Assembly (NCBI RefSeq): GCF_020740795.1
Contig: NC_067282.1
Coordinates: forward strand, 43,119,290 to 43,183,289
Direction of reading: 5' to 3'
Source of the DNA: Apus apus
Taxonomy: Eukaryota > Chordata > Aves > Apodiformes > Apodidae
DNA length: 64,000 nt
In this document: in pieces, positions 1 to 10,755 of the stretch
Numbering within the stretch: the first letter of the stretch is position 1
Layout: every line of letters starts with the position of its first letter
Notes under the pieces: model-generated
Seen by the model: only the letters and a program-made list of their open reading frames with translations
What the model was told of the DNA's origin: nothing
Databases searched by the model: none
Made by a program: the position numbers and the translations under genes

Positions 1-640
1 ATTATTTTTAATATATATTTTTTTTAAAAAAAGGTGTAACAGACCTAGTCATCCTAAGAGACTTAATTGTCAAAGTGAGTTACAATGCATCTATCAAAAA
101 GCAAATTGATACCATACCACTATTTAGTGGAGTTTTAGCAGCAAGAGGAAATTCATACAGTAACATATAAGGCTAAGACAAACATGATTAACTGCTCTCT
201 TGATGTGCTTAGAACTGATTTGAGCATCTAAGATCCATTTGTAATTTTACATGACTGATGTTTATGAGATTAAACCACTTGTGTATGTATATAACCAAAG
301 ATCTATGTGGTCTTGATGTGTTGACTCTCTCAGTAAAAAAAGCTACATATACCAAGATGCTAACATATTTAATACAGCTATTTGCTCTTTTTAACTCCTG
401 TTAGTGTAGGACTAACACAGGTAGAAGCCAGCTGTTGATATTAAGTGGCTTGTCTTCTGGACTCTTTCTTGAATTGACCTTCAGTTACATTACTGCATGT
501 TTAAGGAATATGTGTAAAACAGACAAACCAGATTTGTGAATATGTCACAGCAGAAAATGCCTGAAAGCTATTCCTGTGTCTAAAACATGATTTTAAAAAG
601 TAATCAGAAGTAATCACAGAGTAATCAGAAGTAATAATTT
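1..640. other. Unique AT-rich sequence, probably LMO7 intron
   Basis: No exon, RNA gene or recognised repeat is visible. Since the first LMO7 exon seen here starts in mid-frame at about 2952, this stretch is most likely part of the preceding intron. A short local repeat of AGTAATCAGA-like units lies at about 598-636, just before a CR1 fragment. Confidence 0.6.
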
Positions 641-770
641 AAGCTAGAACACAGGAAGTTCAGCCTCAACGTGAGGAGAAACTTCTCTACTGTCAGGGTG
701 ATGGAGCACTGGAACAGGCTGCCCAGAGAGGTTGTGGAGTCTCCTTCTCTGGAGAATTTTTAAAACCCGT
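641..770 (+). mobile_element. CR1 LINE 3' fragment, left half (split by LTR)
   Basis: The sequence matches the typical CR1 3' region: a run reading as 'maximal gap of GGAAGTTCAGCCTCAACGTG' type, then 'ACTGGAACAGGCTGCCCAGA', then 'GTTGTGGAGTCTCC'. It stops abruptly after AAAACCCGT, where an LTR begins, and resumes at 1789. It is therefore one CR1 copy cut in two by a later insertion. Confidence 0.9.
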
Positions 771-1788
771 TGTCATGGTTCCTTGTCTCTCCTGGCTGGC
801 TCACCATTAATGTCGTGGTTTGGGACAACATGACAACAAAGGAACAGCCCTGTGGCCGCTCACTCAACTTCCCCCCCCTCCCACACACACACACTGGGAT
901 GAGGAGGACAAAGCTCATGTGTTGAGACAAATGACAAGGAGGGTTCTTCACCGATTAAGGTCCCAGGTAAAACAAACTCAACTTGGCGAAAAATAATAAT
1001 TTAATTTCACACTAATCAAACACACAGAGGACACAGACAACACAAAGAGCAGGGCTTGCATATGTTACCCCACCCTTCCCTTCTTCCCGGGCCCAAATCA
1101 CTTTGTTCCCAGTTTCTCTCCCTCCTTCCCCCCAGCGGCACAGGGGGACAGGGGATGGGGTTTAGAGTCAGTTCACAGGCTGGTGGTTCCTGCTGCTCCT
1201 TCCTCCTTAGGAAGAAGGATTCCTTACAGTCCTTCCCTGCTTCCCCATGGGTCCCTCTCATGGGAGAGAGTCCTCCACTAACCTCTCCTTCATGAGTCCT
1301 TCCCATGAGGTCCGGAGCTGCTCCAGCCTGGGCTTCTCACAGAGTCACAGGCTGCTTTGGGAACAAACTCCCCTGGTGCCTGGGTCTTCCAAAGCTGCAC
1401 AACCAGAGTCCACAGGCAGCAAATCCACAGGCTGCAAAATCCAAGTCCACAGGCCAAGTTCACCCCTCCCGGTGCCCCCAGGGAATGTTCCACCAAGTTC
1501 CTCCATGAGTGCAGGGGGACAGCTGCCATCTCGCCATGGGTTCCAGGGAAACTTCTGCTTGGGCACCTTCTTCCTCTTCTTCCTTACCAATCACCAGCAT
1601 CGCTGTCCTTTCCCAACACCACTCTCCTCCAGCACAGCTCTTCTCTCCTGCAATCACTGAGGCACATCTGTTATCCTTCTAATGGATCTTTGGCTGGGTT
1701 TTGGAAGCAGGGGGAGCTTCTCAGCTTCTTACCAGAGCCACCCCTGGGGCTCTTCCTCTGCTACCAAAAAACCCACCAAACCAGAACA
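771..1788 (-). mobile_element. Solo LTR, GC-rich ERV family (copy 1)
   Basis: A 1018-bp element begins TGTCATGG and ends CCAGAACA, so it has the TG...CA ends of an LTR. It lies inside a CR1. The flanks are CCCGT (766-770) and CCCAT (1789-1793), a 5-bp target duplication with one mismatch. Sense orientation is the minus strand, judged from the position of the AATTAAATTATT polyadenylation-type region and from copies 2 and 3, which run the other way. It is highly similar by eye to 50993-51917 reverse complemented. The open frames inside it on both strands belong to the repeat and are not host genes. Confidence 0.85.
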
Positions 1789-1913
1789 CCCATCTGGATG
1801 CATTTCTGTGTGACCTGCTGTAGGTGGTCCTGCTCTGGCAAGGGGATTGGACTCGATGATCTCCTGGAGGTCCCTTCCAACCCCTAACATTCTGTGATTC
1901 TGTCATTCTATGA
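1789..1913 (+). mobile_element. CR1 LINE 3' fragment, right half with tail
   Basis: This continues the CR1 interrupted at 770: '...CATCTGGATGCATTTCTGTG', 'GATTGGACTCGATGATCTCC', 'GGTCCCTTCCAACCCCTAAC', and then an eroded ATTCTGTGATTCTG tail. The 5-bp duplication CCCAT at its left edge belongs to the LTR insertion. Confidence 0.9.
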
Positions 1914-2317
1914 AAAGTAAATGCTGTATTAGAGGATGTATTACAGATCGACAACAATGCTTTCATACATTAAAGCTTTGTCTTTGAAACTAATGAACAA
2001 ATAAACTTCCACAATATTTATAATGGTAATCTATAGCAATAAAACCAAGACCAAGTCTGAGTTAGAGCAGTATTTAAAGGGATTGAAATTTCAATTGAAT
2101 GCCTTATCGCTGAATAATTTTGTTAATTAGTCTTACTGTAAAAAACAGTTACAGGATCTAGCAAATAAAAGGAAAAATTGTTGCTTTCTAATATGTCAAC
2201 ACTTATGGGAGAAAGATGGCTTGTTTGTTTCCCCTTCCAAAATTTTAAAGGCTGTAAGATTGCTCTCGTTCTCTCTCGCTCTCGTCCCCCCCTCCCACCT
2301 CTCCTCATATATATTCG
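1914..2317. other. Unique sequence with a CT-rich stretch
   Basis: No gene is seen. A short pyrimidine-rich run of CTCTCG-type units at about 2263-2303 lies just before the next CR1 fragment. It is probably intron of LMO7. Confidence 0.5.
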
Positions 2318-2430
2318 TAGAATTGTCGAATCACAGAATGCTTTGGGTTGGAAGGGACCTTAAAGATTATCTAATTCCAACCCCCTTGCATGGACAGGGA
2401 CACCTCCCACTAAACCAGGTTGTTCAAAGC
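2318..2430 (-). mobile_element. CR1 LINE 3' end fragment
   Basis: It reads antisense to the CR1 3' end: AATCACAGAATG, then GGGTTGGAAGGGACCTTAAAG, then TGGACAGGGACACCTCCCAC and ACCAGGTTGTTCAAAG. It is truncated after about 110 bp, and the tail is on the left as expected for a minus-strand copy. Confidence 0.88.
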
Positions 2431-2951
2431 TACGTACATTCATATAAACCGAGACAAAATAATGCATTTAGGGCCTGAATAAGGAAAGACCTCTTGAAAA
2501 CAGGAACAACTTACAGAAAAAGAGAATAGGAACTCCTAAAGGGAAGAAGGTATCCTGCTGTTCAAAAATAGATTCTGCATATGCTGGAGGAAGAGTCCAA
2601 ATTGTGGCACTTAGAGGTCATACCCTTTTAAATATCCATCTGTGTATATATGTGTTCATATACACATGCATATACAAGTGCATATACACTTGGGAAGTGA
2701 CAGAAAATGCCTACTTGTATTTAAGTTAAACATCATGTAAAGGGCCACATTCATGGAAACGTGAATGAAAAAACTGTAATAATAATGGTGTCTTGCTAAG
2801 TTTGATACTGGTCACCCCACTGTAAAACAGAACTTGAGAAACTTGTGAGTGAATGACTGCTTTTGGATTCATAGCCAGAGGACAGGATACAGGATAACTG
2901 CTTCTGTGCCTTAAGGTGCCTAGCTGAAGTTTGCACATGTTGTCCAAACAG

Positions 2952-3171
2952 GTACTCAGAGCAAGTATTCAGAGAGGTCCTGGAACATGGGTGACTCACA
3001 GAAGAAGTCTCAGAAGGAGCAAAACCTGTCTGCAGCCGAGTTGGAGAGACAGCAAATCCTTCAGGAAATGAGGAAGAGAACATCTCTACACACAGACAGC
3101 AGCTGGATTAGGCAGCGCAGTTCCAGTATACATAAGGAGCCCATCAGTCTGTACAGCAATAGTATGAGGAG
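2952..3171 (+). CDS. LMO7: LMO7 exon, linker before the LIM domain (first exon in window)
   Basis: This exon encodes a polar, charged stretch that includes [20 protein letters not shown] and [10 protein letters not shown], a conserved LMO7 linker. The acceptor is probably CCAAACAG ending at 2951; the frame from there to the ATG at 2987 is open, so that ATG is internal and is not a start. A second acceptor, TATTCAG at about 2971, would also keep the frame, so the left boundary is less certain. The donor is AG|GTAGGA after 3171, leaving phase 2. The intron to the next exon is 927 bp. Confidence 0.85.
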
Positions 3172-6100
3172 GTAGGAATCATGTTAAAAACTAACTTTGT
3201 CAGATATTTTTGTTTTCTTACTCTGAACTTCAGCTTGTATTGCAGAGCACAGAAGCAAATCAACTCTGTGAGATGCTGTAAGGTAAACTGAACAGCAGCA
3301 CAGATAGAAGAAAGCAGCAGTATTACAGCTGGGATTAAATGTCTTTTGCAAATAAAGAATGTGGATGTGACCTGTAAAGAATTCAGCTGCTTATTTCTTG
3401 GTCGGTATGCCAGCAATGGAAATCAATAAGTGTGCCTTGTTATTGGCAGATGTGCTTAAGAATTTCAGCATGACAATTTATTGTAGAAATTGATTATTAT
3501 GGCTAAGGAGTAGATTCATTTTTTTCTTTTTTTTTTACATAGCAGTATCTCAAAAAGTCTGGAGTTTTTTTCTTGCTTCAAGTAATGTATGAATCTTGGA
3601 TTCGTCACTTAGGATACAGCCGAGTTATCAGTCAGGAGAGTATTTGACTATTGGGCCAACACCTTGTACCTAGACGATGCTATCCAGTCTGGGTGGATTG
3701 CTATTTTGATCTGGTATCCCTTGGAGAAAACAAAAACAAAGCTGCTGTCTGAGGTCTGTTGCTATACAGCGGATTTTGATATGGTTCAGCCTGATAAGGT
3801 TGGAGCAAAGAGTGTTTTTCCTTTATTCTGTGGTGGTTAAGTGCCACCTTTCTTCTGCCTCGCCTGCTTTTTTTCCCGTGAGACTAGGACTAGGCACAAA
3901 GGATAATTTTCAGCTCAAATGTTTTAAGTCAGTATGTGAAGAATAATTGCTCAGGGTGATCAGCAAACATATTAATGCTAGAATTTCTTAAAAATGCTAG
4001 TATAATGGTTTACTTCTAAAAAAAAAAAAAGAGAATCTAGTATCTTCTCTGCTCCAGCTGTACTGCCATTTACATTTGTTCGTGTGCCTGTCTTGCAGAG
4101 GGGAGTCTTTGGACAATCTGGATTCTTCAAGAACGAGCTCTTGGAGGCACCATTCATGGCTGAGCCAGTCTGCCTCCTCCTCATCTCTGTCCTCTAGTCA
4201 AGACTTCAGTCGCCCGGTGTCCACTTCAAACCGAGCCTACATGTGCAGTCCTTCCTCCAGCAAAGCACCTCCTGCAGCCACCTCTGCAAGAACCCCCTCC
4301 ATGTCCCAGGCAGCCCCCCGGGCTCAGTCTCCCCTCTCTGCTTCCCAGCCAGGGTCTCAGACACGCAGCAGGTGAGCAGGTGCCCTTCTGCTGGGAATGT
4401 TTAAAGGTCAGGCCTCACTAAAGGGTGGATCTTGTACTTGCAATGGTCCATGTTCTTGCCCATAACATTGATTAAAAAGTCTGAAGAGTACCTGGAGTTT
4501 TCTGGTGGCAATATGGGCTGGTATTACCTCCCTGCTCCAGTCATTCAGGATATTTCCCAGGTTTTTTGTAGCTGCTTGACATCGGTTAAAAAAACAATGA
4601 AACAGGAATACTAAATCTGCAGTCTCTGAGCTGTATGTTGGTTACCAAAATGATTAGTAAAAGCCTACTCCAGATGGCATTTCTGACATTTCTTAGGTTT
4701 GTTTTAACAAAAGATTCCTGAAACCCACACTTTATGGCCCTCATCTGGGTCTCTCCTCCTCCCCTTGTTCCTGGCATGTGGTCAATATCATCTCAAGGAG
4801 CACTCAGGAATGCTCATAACCCATGACCCTGGAGAATTACAGAGTTGGATGTTGATTTTAATCTGGGAGGAGAAAGCAAGAATTGCAACATATTTTGAAA
4901 CAAAAATGGAATTTACTTGTGGTAGGGTAGAACATTCTGCTCTTTTATATACTTGAAACATTGAAACGTTTTAAAAATACCTTGGGATAAGCCTATAGAG
5001 AATCAACCCCACGCAGTTACATGTATTATATGGCACAACAGTCTGAACACTGCTTCACTAGCTCTTACATTCTCAGGTACTTTGTGATAAGTTGACCCTT
5101 TTGTTTTGTTTTGTTTTTTTAGAGCTAGGCTCCTACATTCCTTATAATGTAAGAAAATAACATTCTTAACCATGTTTGCATATTTTGTTCACACTTCCAT
5201 TTGCTTACATCCTGGTAGATCTGTGGAAATGGACCTCTGTATGGTTTATGTTCAATAAGTAAATGTAATATTATATGTCCAGGACTAATCTTCTGTTATC
5301 TAACAAGGTGCAGATGGTGGGACTTGGCAGGGGTACTTACTAAAACTTAGCCTTTGGGATAATTCCCCAGAAATAAGGCAGGAGCTCAAAACCTGTGTTT
5401 TTTGTCACCAAATGTAAACAATGTAACGGTTATGTTTATTTGTAGAAAGTATTTTTACAATGAAATATCTCCCAAGAATGTGACAATTTTTTCATTTGTT
5501 CTTATGTAACTTTGGTCTAACTTACAACACTTCAGCTTCCCCTAGCTTTCAAATCTACTGTAAATAATATTAATTTTCAGTTTATTTTCCCCAAGCAGCC
5601 TGAAATTCCACTTTTTACCAGTGTATTTTTATTTTAAATCTTGAATAGTCTTTGATAACTTTTCTTTGTCTTTTAAACCTTTTAAAGCTGGTTTTAAGGA
5701 TTTTCATTCTATATTTAGGTCAGTCAGTGGGAAGAAAATCTGTTCCTACTGTAATAACGTTCTGGGCAAAGGAGCAGCCATGATCATTGAGTCTCTTGGT
5801 CTTTGTTATCATTTACATTGCTTTAAGGTGAGAGCTGGGAGTCACATCATGAAGGAGCAGGAACTAATCAGGAGCACGCATGGCTACTCAGTGTTATGCT
5901 CACAGGGGCTCTACTAATCACCTGCTTTGCCTTCTACTCTTGACAGCGTGGTGCATGCATATTTCCATGAGGCAGTCCTATCTGCAGGCATTTAGCACTC
6001 AACTCTAGAAGCATTTCTTAAATGCCAGAGCTAACTTTGACAAGTCAGATGGGCATGTTGACTGTGAGATCAAAGTTCTTTTTCTTCGAATAGATAGCAA

Positions 6101-9100
6101 AAGATCAGAAGGTGCTGAGCCACTTCTCCTGGAGCAACCAGCTCCTTAAAAAAATAAATAGATCTCAGCCCTGGACCCTGACAATTGAATCATTTAAGAT
6201 GACCCATCACTTCTATACTAATCCTAGCAGACACTGTTCACGAGGTGTTTTACAGGCAAGGGTGTGTTGGCAGCATTCAACTTGGCAGGATAAAACCCAG
6301 CACCAAACCAGAAGCAGTCTAGTGCTACTTGTCCATGGTCAGAATCTAGGTATATTAGCTCATACTCAACACAGAGACATGGTTACATGATTTTCAGTCA
6401 GCTTGGGGCATACGTAGAGCTGAAAGAATAAATGCCTGTCAGGAAAAGATGGAAAAACACTCCTATTTCCCCTGTCCTAGGACCAGATGAGGATTTAGAC
6501 TGCAATTTGGAGGTGCTGGTGGTTTCTTCTTCCATGGCTTTAAAAAAGTGACATCTGTGTCTGGTTCAGAACACCTGTCTTCTGCATCACCTAACAAGGG
6601 ATTGACTCAAAGTTCTTCCTGGTCCTGTCTACCTGAGCAGGAGGGACAGGAGTTATTTGTGGTGATTGGTCATCATTCCCTTTCTGCAGAACGTGTATTC
6701 TGTGCAAGGGAGTCCACCTCCTAACCTACATCATAAGAGAGTACCAAATTTCTGGTTTTCAGATTTCTGAAGATTAATGAGCTGTTGAACAGATTGCCAT
6801 CCAAAAGATTAATTACTTGTTTAAGCAGGCAAACTATCTGTCCTTCTGTAGTCAGTCGAGTACTTTGCTTTGTAAATTCAGTAAAGAGAGTGTTATATTT
6901 TGGTTTATATTCTTTCCAGAGGTGGTTCATATTCACATCAAAGACATGTAGAGCCACCATAGTTCCATAGTTTAATCTTAGCATGAAAGCTACCAAGCCC
7001 ATTATTCATGTGTTTATTCAAGAAAAATGAAACTGGCCCCTTCTTTCCAAATAAGAACTTGTTTCTGTGATGCAAACCCAGGAAACAGGAGGTGCCTGAG
7101 TATTTGCTGCTTTGAGTGCCAAAGGGCTGAGGACATCAGCAGCGTTTAGTGCCACATGGAAATCTGCAAGTAGCACAACCAAGTGATCTGTGCCAAAAAT
7201 TGCTGTTGCCAACTAGAGAACAATTTTTTTGTGTGTGTCAAGCCAGTTTAAGTTTTCAGAGACACTGAAGTTCAAATCAGATTTAATGAACTAATCCATA
7301 AAAACCATCTGCTTTATGTTTGCTTAGCTGGTGTACCTCTGCTATTCATTGTCCAGTTGTCGCCTTAAAATGCTTTCTCAGGGTTGGTTGCATTTTGATC
7401 AACTAATCGTTATACATTTGCTTCTAGTGATTGTGGGTTTATGGTTCAAGCTTTGCTGAGCTTAAGCTAAGCTGCTTTTGAACAGCATTCTAGTTTCTTG
7501 ATCTTTTGTAAGGAGTTGCTAATTATTCATCTGTCATACAGTGTGTTGCCTGTGGATGCGACCTTGGGGGATCCCGCTCTGGAGCTGAAGTCAGGATCCG
7601 AAACAACAAACTCTTCTGCAACGACTGCTATATCAGATTTAAAAGTAAGGCAGACCAACTGTAGCATGCATGACTGTCATTCTTCTCTGTGCTTTACAAC
7701 CTCAAGTATTTGCACAGCTGAACCTCTTGATACCTTTCACATTTAGCTTTAAATTGGTATACTAAGTGCATAGGTTCAGCAAGATCTCATTGCCAGTTTC
7801 TGTCTTTTGTAGAGTTGTTATTCCTAAATTTTGCCTTGCTGGGAGTTTATTTTACCACGTTGTTATTAAGCAGCTTCAAGCAGAAAACGTGGTGTTGTCA
7901 TCCTGCTTTCTTCACAGATCTGAGAAACTGATGTCAGGGAGTTGTCAATTGCTGAGTAGGCCTGTCTTGATAACAGGCCTTGTAACAATCTTGAAAGAAA
8001 AAAGTAATCTGAATATGTATTTAATTCAAACCTAACACATACCTGAAAAGCTATTAGTTTATCCCGTGCAGGTGGCACAAATGCTGGTTTCTTTTTGCGA
8101 TGCTGCTATTATTTGAATTATAGGTCTGTGATTGGTTATTCATTTAGGTACAAGTTCAGGAGGAATTGATTTACTTACAGATCTTAATTAAAAGGTGCAG
8201 TATAATTTTTTTCCTTTATTATATTTTGCAGAATTCTGATTTATTGGAGCATGATGTTAAGGCTTTGAATAGTGGTGTTGTTTTTCTGCTGTCATAGAGG
8301 GATGGTAGACAACCTCCTAATTGTGACAAGTCTTGGGAGTTTTATATGGCTCTGTTTTCTTGTAGCAAATATGAAATTCTTTAGAATGATAAATTGAGCT
8401 AAGTGAAAGCATTTCTGAATCAATTCCTGGGAAACATGTCTGTGTTTCTCCATGAGCCCTGTGTATTTTTCTCATGGTGGACCAGAAGGCAGTGAAGGGA
8501 ACAGGATACTCATGCTACAGCACATCAGCGGGACTTGGGCATCTGCTGGCTGAGAAGCCAAGTCCAGGAAAAGAGAAGCTCTGCATCTGATGCTGTTGCT
8601 GTTTTCAGGCTCTCTTTGGCTTCTAGGAAGAGGAAAAACTGTCTGCACCACACAGAAATAACTGTGTGGTGTCTAGCTAAAACCTGGAAACTTCCCACCT
8701 CTCCTTGATGCTCGCAGTGCAATTGCAGAGGCTGCTGTTAGATGTGAGGGGGCTGCTGCAATCAGGAGGAGGAGGAAGGGAATCTCCCCCTTCCATCTGG
8801 AGGTGATCCAGAGCTCTGGGTCACATCTCTTCGAGTTAATGTTTGGAGAATTTATCTCCTGCTTGATGGTGAGACTATGCCAAAGTAACTGTGTTCCTAT
8901 TTGAAGCACTCAAATGTGTGGGAAGTTCAATCTGGAGCCTGCTCATATTATTTTTGCTTTGTCTTTTCTTTTAGTGGGTAAAATTGCTGGATGAGTTGTT
9001 TAAGTTTGGTACTGAAAAAAAAAAATCAATTAAAAAAATCTGGTTTTTATTATCTCCTAGCAAGACAGTATTCAGGAATTTGGTGATGGAAGCAAAAAAT

Positions 9101-10037
9101 TTATCATGGACAAATTGCTATTTAGTCTGTCTTTGACACAGCAGTGTCTTTCAGAAGCAGAGTTGATCTGTGAGAAATGGTTCTATTCCCTTCCCTTCAG
9201 ACTGCACCTTCTTGGGCCAGTGGGCACCTCAAAACATTATTGTAGGAGATACAAGTAAATCAGGAGTTGTAAGAACTTATAGGTACAGAATAAAGCATTG
9301 AAATTAGTTATTAGTAATGGAAATCAGCTATTTGCACAATACAAATATGATTACTGTAGTGAAAATGTACTGACAGCACAGCACTGTCTGTAATGCAGAT
9401 TATTTTATTTGCAGTTGGCATTTGACATCAGCCTGGCTAATTATTCATTAGCATGGAACATGAACATAGTGGCTAAAAGGTTGAGTAAACTGTAGGATTA
9501 TTAATATTCACTATGTAATTATACGGTGTGATTTTTTGCACATTTTAATGTTAATTTTGTGGTTTAAACTTGGAAGCTTATAGCAAAACCACCAGTGTGT
9601 TGACAGATATCCATAAATGTAAGCTAAGAGAGGATAAAAACATTATTTTTTTAATATTGATACAGTTATTTAGCAAGTTTTAATTTTATTAAATTTTATT
9701 TAGAAAACCAGTTCCCCTGTCTCTATGCTAACACTAAAAGTAATTCTTAAAAACTTGGTAAGGTGCATGTTCTGTGGAATATTACTTGGCCTGAAATACT
9801 TGCAGTGCTGTAATTGGATTAAACTCAATTTTGTATTGTTCATTAAATTTTGGTTGCTAGATCCAGAATGTATACCTTAGTTTCTGTTACCATTTTCAAT
9901 GGGTATTGGAAATATCATTATCTGACAATTTTTAACTTGGAAATTTCATTTCTGTCTCTTAAGATTCTTTGGTAACTAGACTTAAATGCCAATTTCTTCT
10001 GTATCTCTTAACAGCTGGACAACCAACCTCCATGTGA
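2952..10037 (+). CDS. LMO7: LIM domain only protein 7, last five exons (partial)
   Basis: Spliced exons 2952-3171, 4099-4371, 5719-5827, 7542-7644 and 10015-10037 give 241 in-frame codons, the C-terminus of LMO7. LMO7 is an actin- and junction-associated scaffold with an N-terminal CH domain, a PDZ domain and a C-terminal LIM domain; it also shuttles to the nucleus and binds emerin. Only the last part is present here: a charged then Ser-rich linker (codons 1 to about 163) and the LIM domain (about 172-229). The zinc ligands are Cys172, Cys175, His195, Cys198, Cys201, Cys204, Cys226 and Cys229, spaced C-x2-C-x19-H-x2-C-x2-C-x2-C-x21-C-x2-C. Every intron has GT...AG ends and phases agree across all junctions. 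LMO7 is preferred over the paralogue LIMCH1 because the linker motif [10 protein letters not shown] and the LIM reading [14 protein letters not shown] fit LMO7, while LIMCH1 as I recall it has CSSCGLPLGK at that place. Upstream exons lie off the left edge. Confidence 0.93.
4099..4371 (+). CDS. LMO7: LMO7 exon, Ser/Pro/Ala-rich linker
   Basis: The exon follows a pyrimidine-rich acceptor ending TCTTGCAG. Its first base completes an Arg codon, giving [11 protein letters not shown] across the junction. It encodes about 91 residues, dominated by Ser, Pro, Ala, Thr and Arg, including [18 protein letters not shown] and STSNRAYM. This is a low-complexity, probably disordered and phosphorylatable linker just before the LIM domain. 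The donor is AG|GTGAGC. Reading past 4371 gives an immediate in-frame TGA, which confirms the exon end. The next intron is 1347 bp. Confidence 0.93.
5719..5827 (+). CDS. LMO7: LMO7 exon, first zinc finger of the LIM domain
   Basis: The acceptor is CTATATTTAG. The exon encodes [19 protein letters not shown] and continues through [11 protein letters not shown]. It holds the first four zinc ligands of the LIM domain, Cys-x2-Cys-x19-His-x2-Cys. It ends in phase 0 at AAG|GTGAGAG, so the fifth ligand comes from the next exon. Without the splice, the frame runs on for about 30 unrelated residues into the intron before a stop. Confidence 0.95.
7542..7644 (+). CDS. LMO7: LMO7 exon, second zinc finger of the LIM domain
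   Basis: The acceptor is TCTGTCATACAG, and the exon opens with TGT for the fifth zinc ligand. It encodes 34 residues, beginning [10 protein letters not shown] and ending NDCYIRFK, with ligands Cys-x2-Cys-x21-Cys-x2-Cys. The donor is A|GTAAGG, leaving phase 1. The naive longest open frame over this region is a different frame; the correct one is fixed by the phase of the previous exon and by the LIM cysteine spacing. Confidence 0.95.
10015..10037 (+). CDS. LMO7: LMO7 terminal coding exon (7 codons and stop)
   Basis: The acceptor is TATCTCTTAACAG. With the A carried over from the previous exon, the frame reads T-G-Q-P-T-S-M-stop, with TGA at 10035-10037. The short tail after the last LIM cysteine is typical of LMO7 and LIMCH1. 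If the phase were ignored, the exon would appear to continue for about 30 codons to 10107, which is wrong. The rest of the exon is 3' UTR. Confidence 0.92.
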
Positions 10038-10755
10038 AGCAAATGAAGATATGAAAGCACTGTTGCAGATAGAAGAAGAGGTGATTGCTGCTGATGTAGA
10101 TCTATAAATATATATATTGTGTGTATGTGTGTTTTTTCTAAGAGTAACTCTTGCTTGTCTAGTCTTCATAGCAATGCATTGTATTCTTCATATAACTATT
10201 TTTATTTATAAGAAAGTAATTGCAGTAAGGAAATATCTGGGGAAAATGCTTTCACTTTTTCAGCTTCAAGTTCTGAGAGCACAAGGGAGAATAAGTATAT
10301 TTTCAGTAATAACTTCAAAATATTTTTGAGGCTTATAATCAACTAGTTGACTTTCCAGTGGTATATGAAGAGGGTATTTTGTTTCTAAGCTCTTGGAATG
10401 AGCATTAGATAAATAGTTAATATAAGTATATATTTGCAATTGCTGTCTTTATTTTTGACATATCCTGAAAGTGAATTCTCTAGATTAATATGAAGCTGCA
10501 TTTAAATGCACACAAGTGTGTTTGCTTTCCATATGCTGGTTTCTAAAATTTTGTGCTTTTTTTGAAACTTAAATACCAAGAATAATCTGTTTGCTTAATG
10601 GTGTTGGCATAATATTTTGTGGAATCCATTTAAGGTGAAGAGCTGTCTTTTCCCATTTGGAAAATGTAACTATCACTTTTTCCTCCACTAACTGAGTGGA
10701 GAGTGGTTGTTGAATTACAGTATATTTGTAAATAAAATTTCTGACGTTGCATTTA
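10038..10755 (+). other. LMO7: LMO7 3' UTR (probable extent)
   Basis: AT-rich sequence runs from the TGA at 10035 to just past an AATAAA. It contains TATATATATATT and TGTGTGTATGTG runs near 10108-10133 and several TTTTT runs. No long ORF or repeat interrupts it. The right end is inferred from the polyadenylation signal; longer alternative UTRs cannot be excluded. Confidence 0.65.
10731..10736 (+). terminator. LMO7: Polyadenylation signal AATAAA for LMO7
   Basis: A canonical AATAAA lies about 700 bases after the stop codon. Cleavage would be expected about 15-25 bases later, around 10750-10760. The downstream sequence AATGTGTTTGAGTCT near 10784-10798 could be the GU-rich element. Confidence 0.65.

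Noticed and set aside
1357..1887. 176-codon + strand ORF
   Set aside because: It lies antisense across a solo LTR and runs into CR1 sequence; a similar antisense frame occurs in copy 2 (51189-51692). It is explained by GC-rich repeat composition.
2987..3175. ATG at 2987 as a translation start of a small protein
   Set aside because: The frame is open upstream to a plausible acceptor, and the content is internal LMO7 linker; it is an internal Met.
2952..10037. Gene could be the paralogue LIMCH1
   Set aside because: The LIM sequence ([26 protein letters not shown] before the tail) and the GESLDNLD linker fit LMO7; LIMCH1 has a different first finger. No PHOX2B homeobox was seen downstream, which would be the expected neighbour of LIMCH1.
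10015..10107. Longer C-terminus reading on to a TAA near 10107
   Set aside because: It needs a frame that disagrees with the phase left by the previous exon; the in-phase reading stops at TGA 10035-10037 and gives the usual short LMO7 tail.
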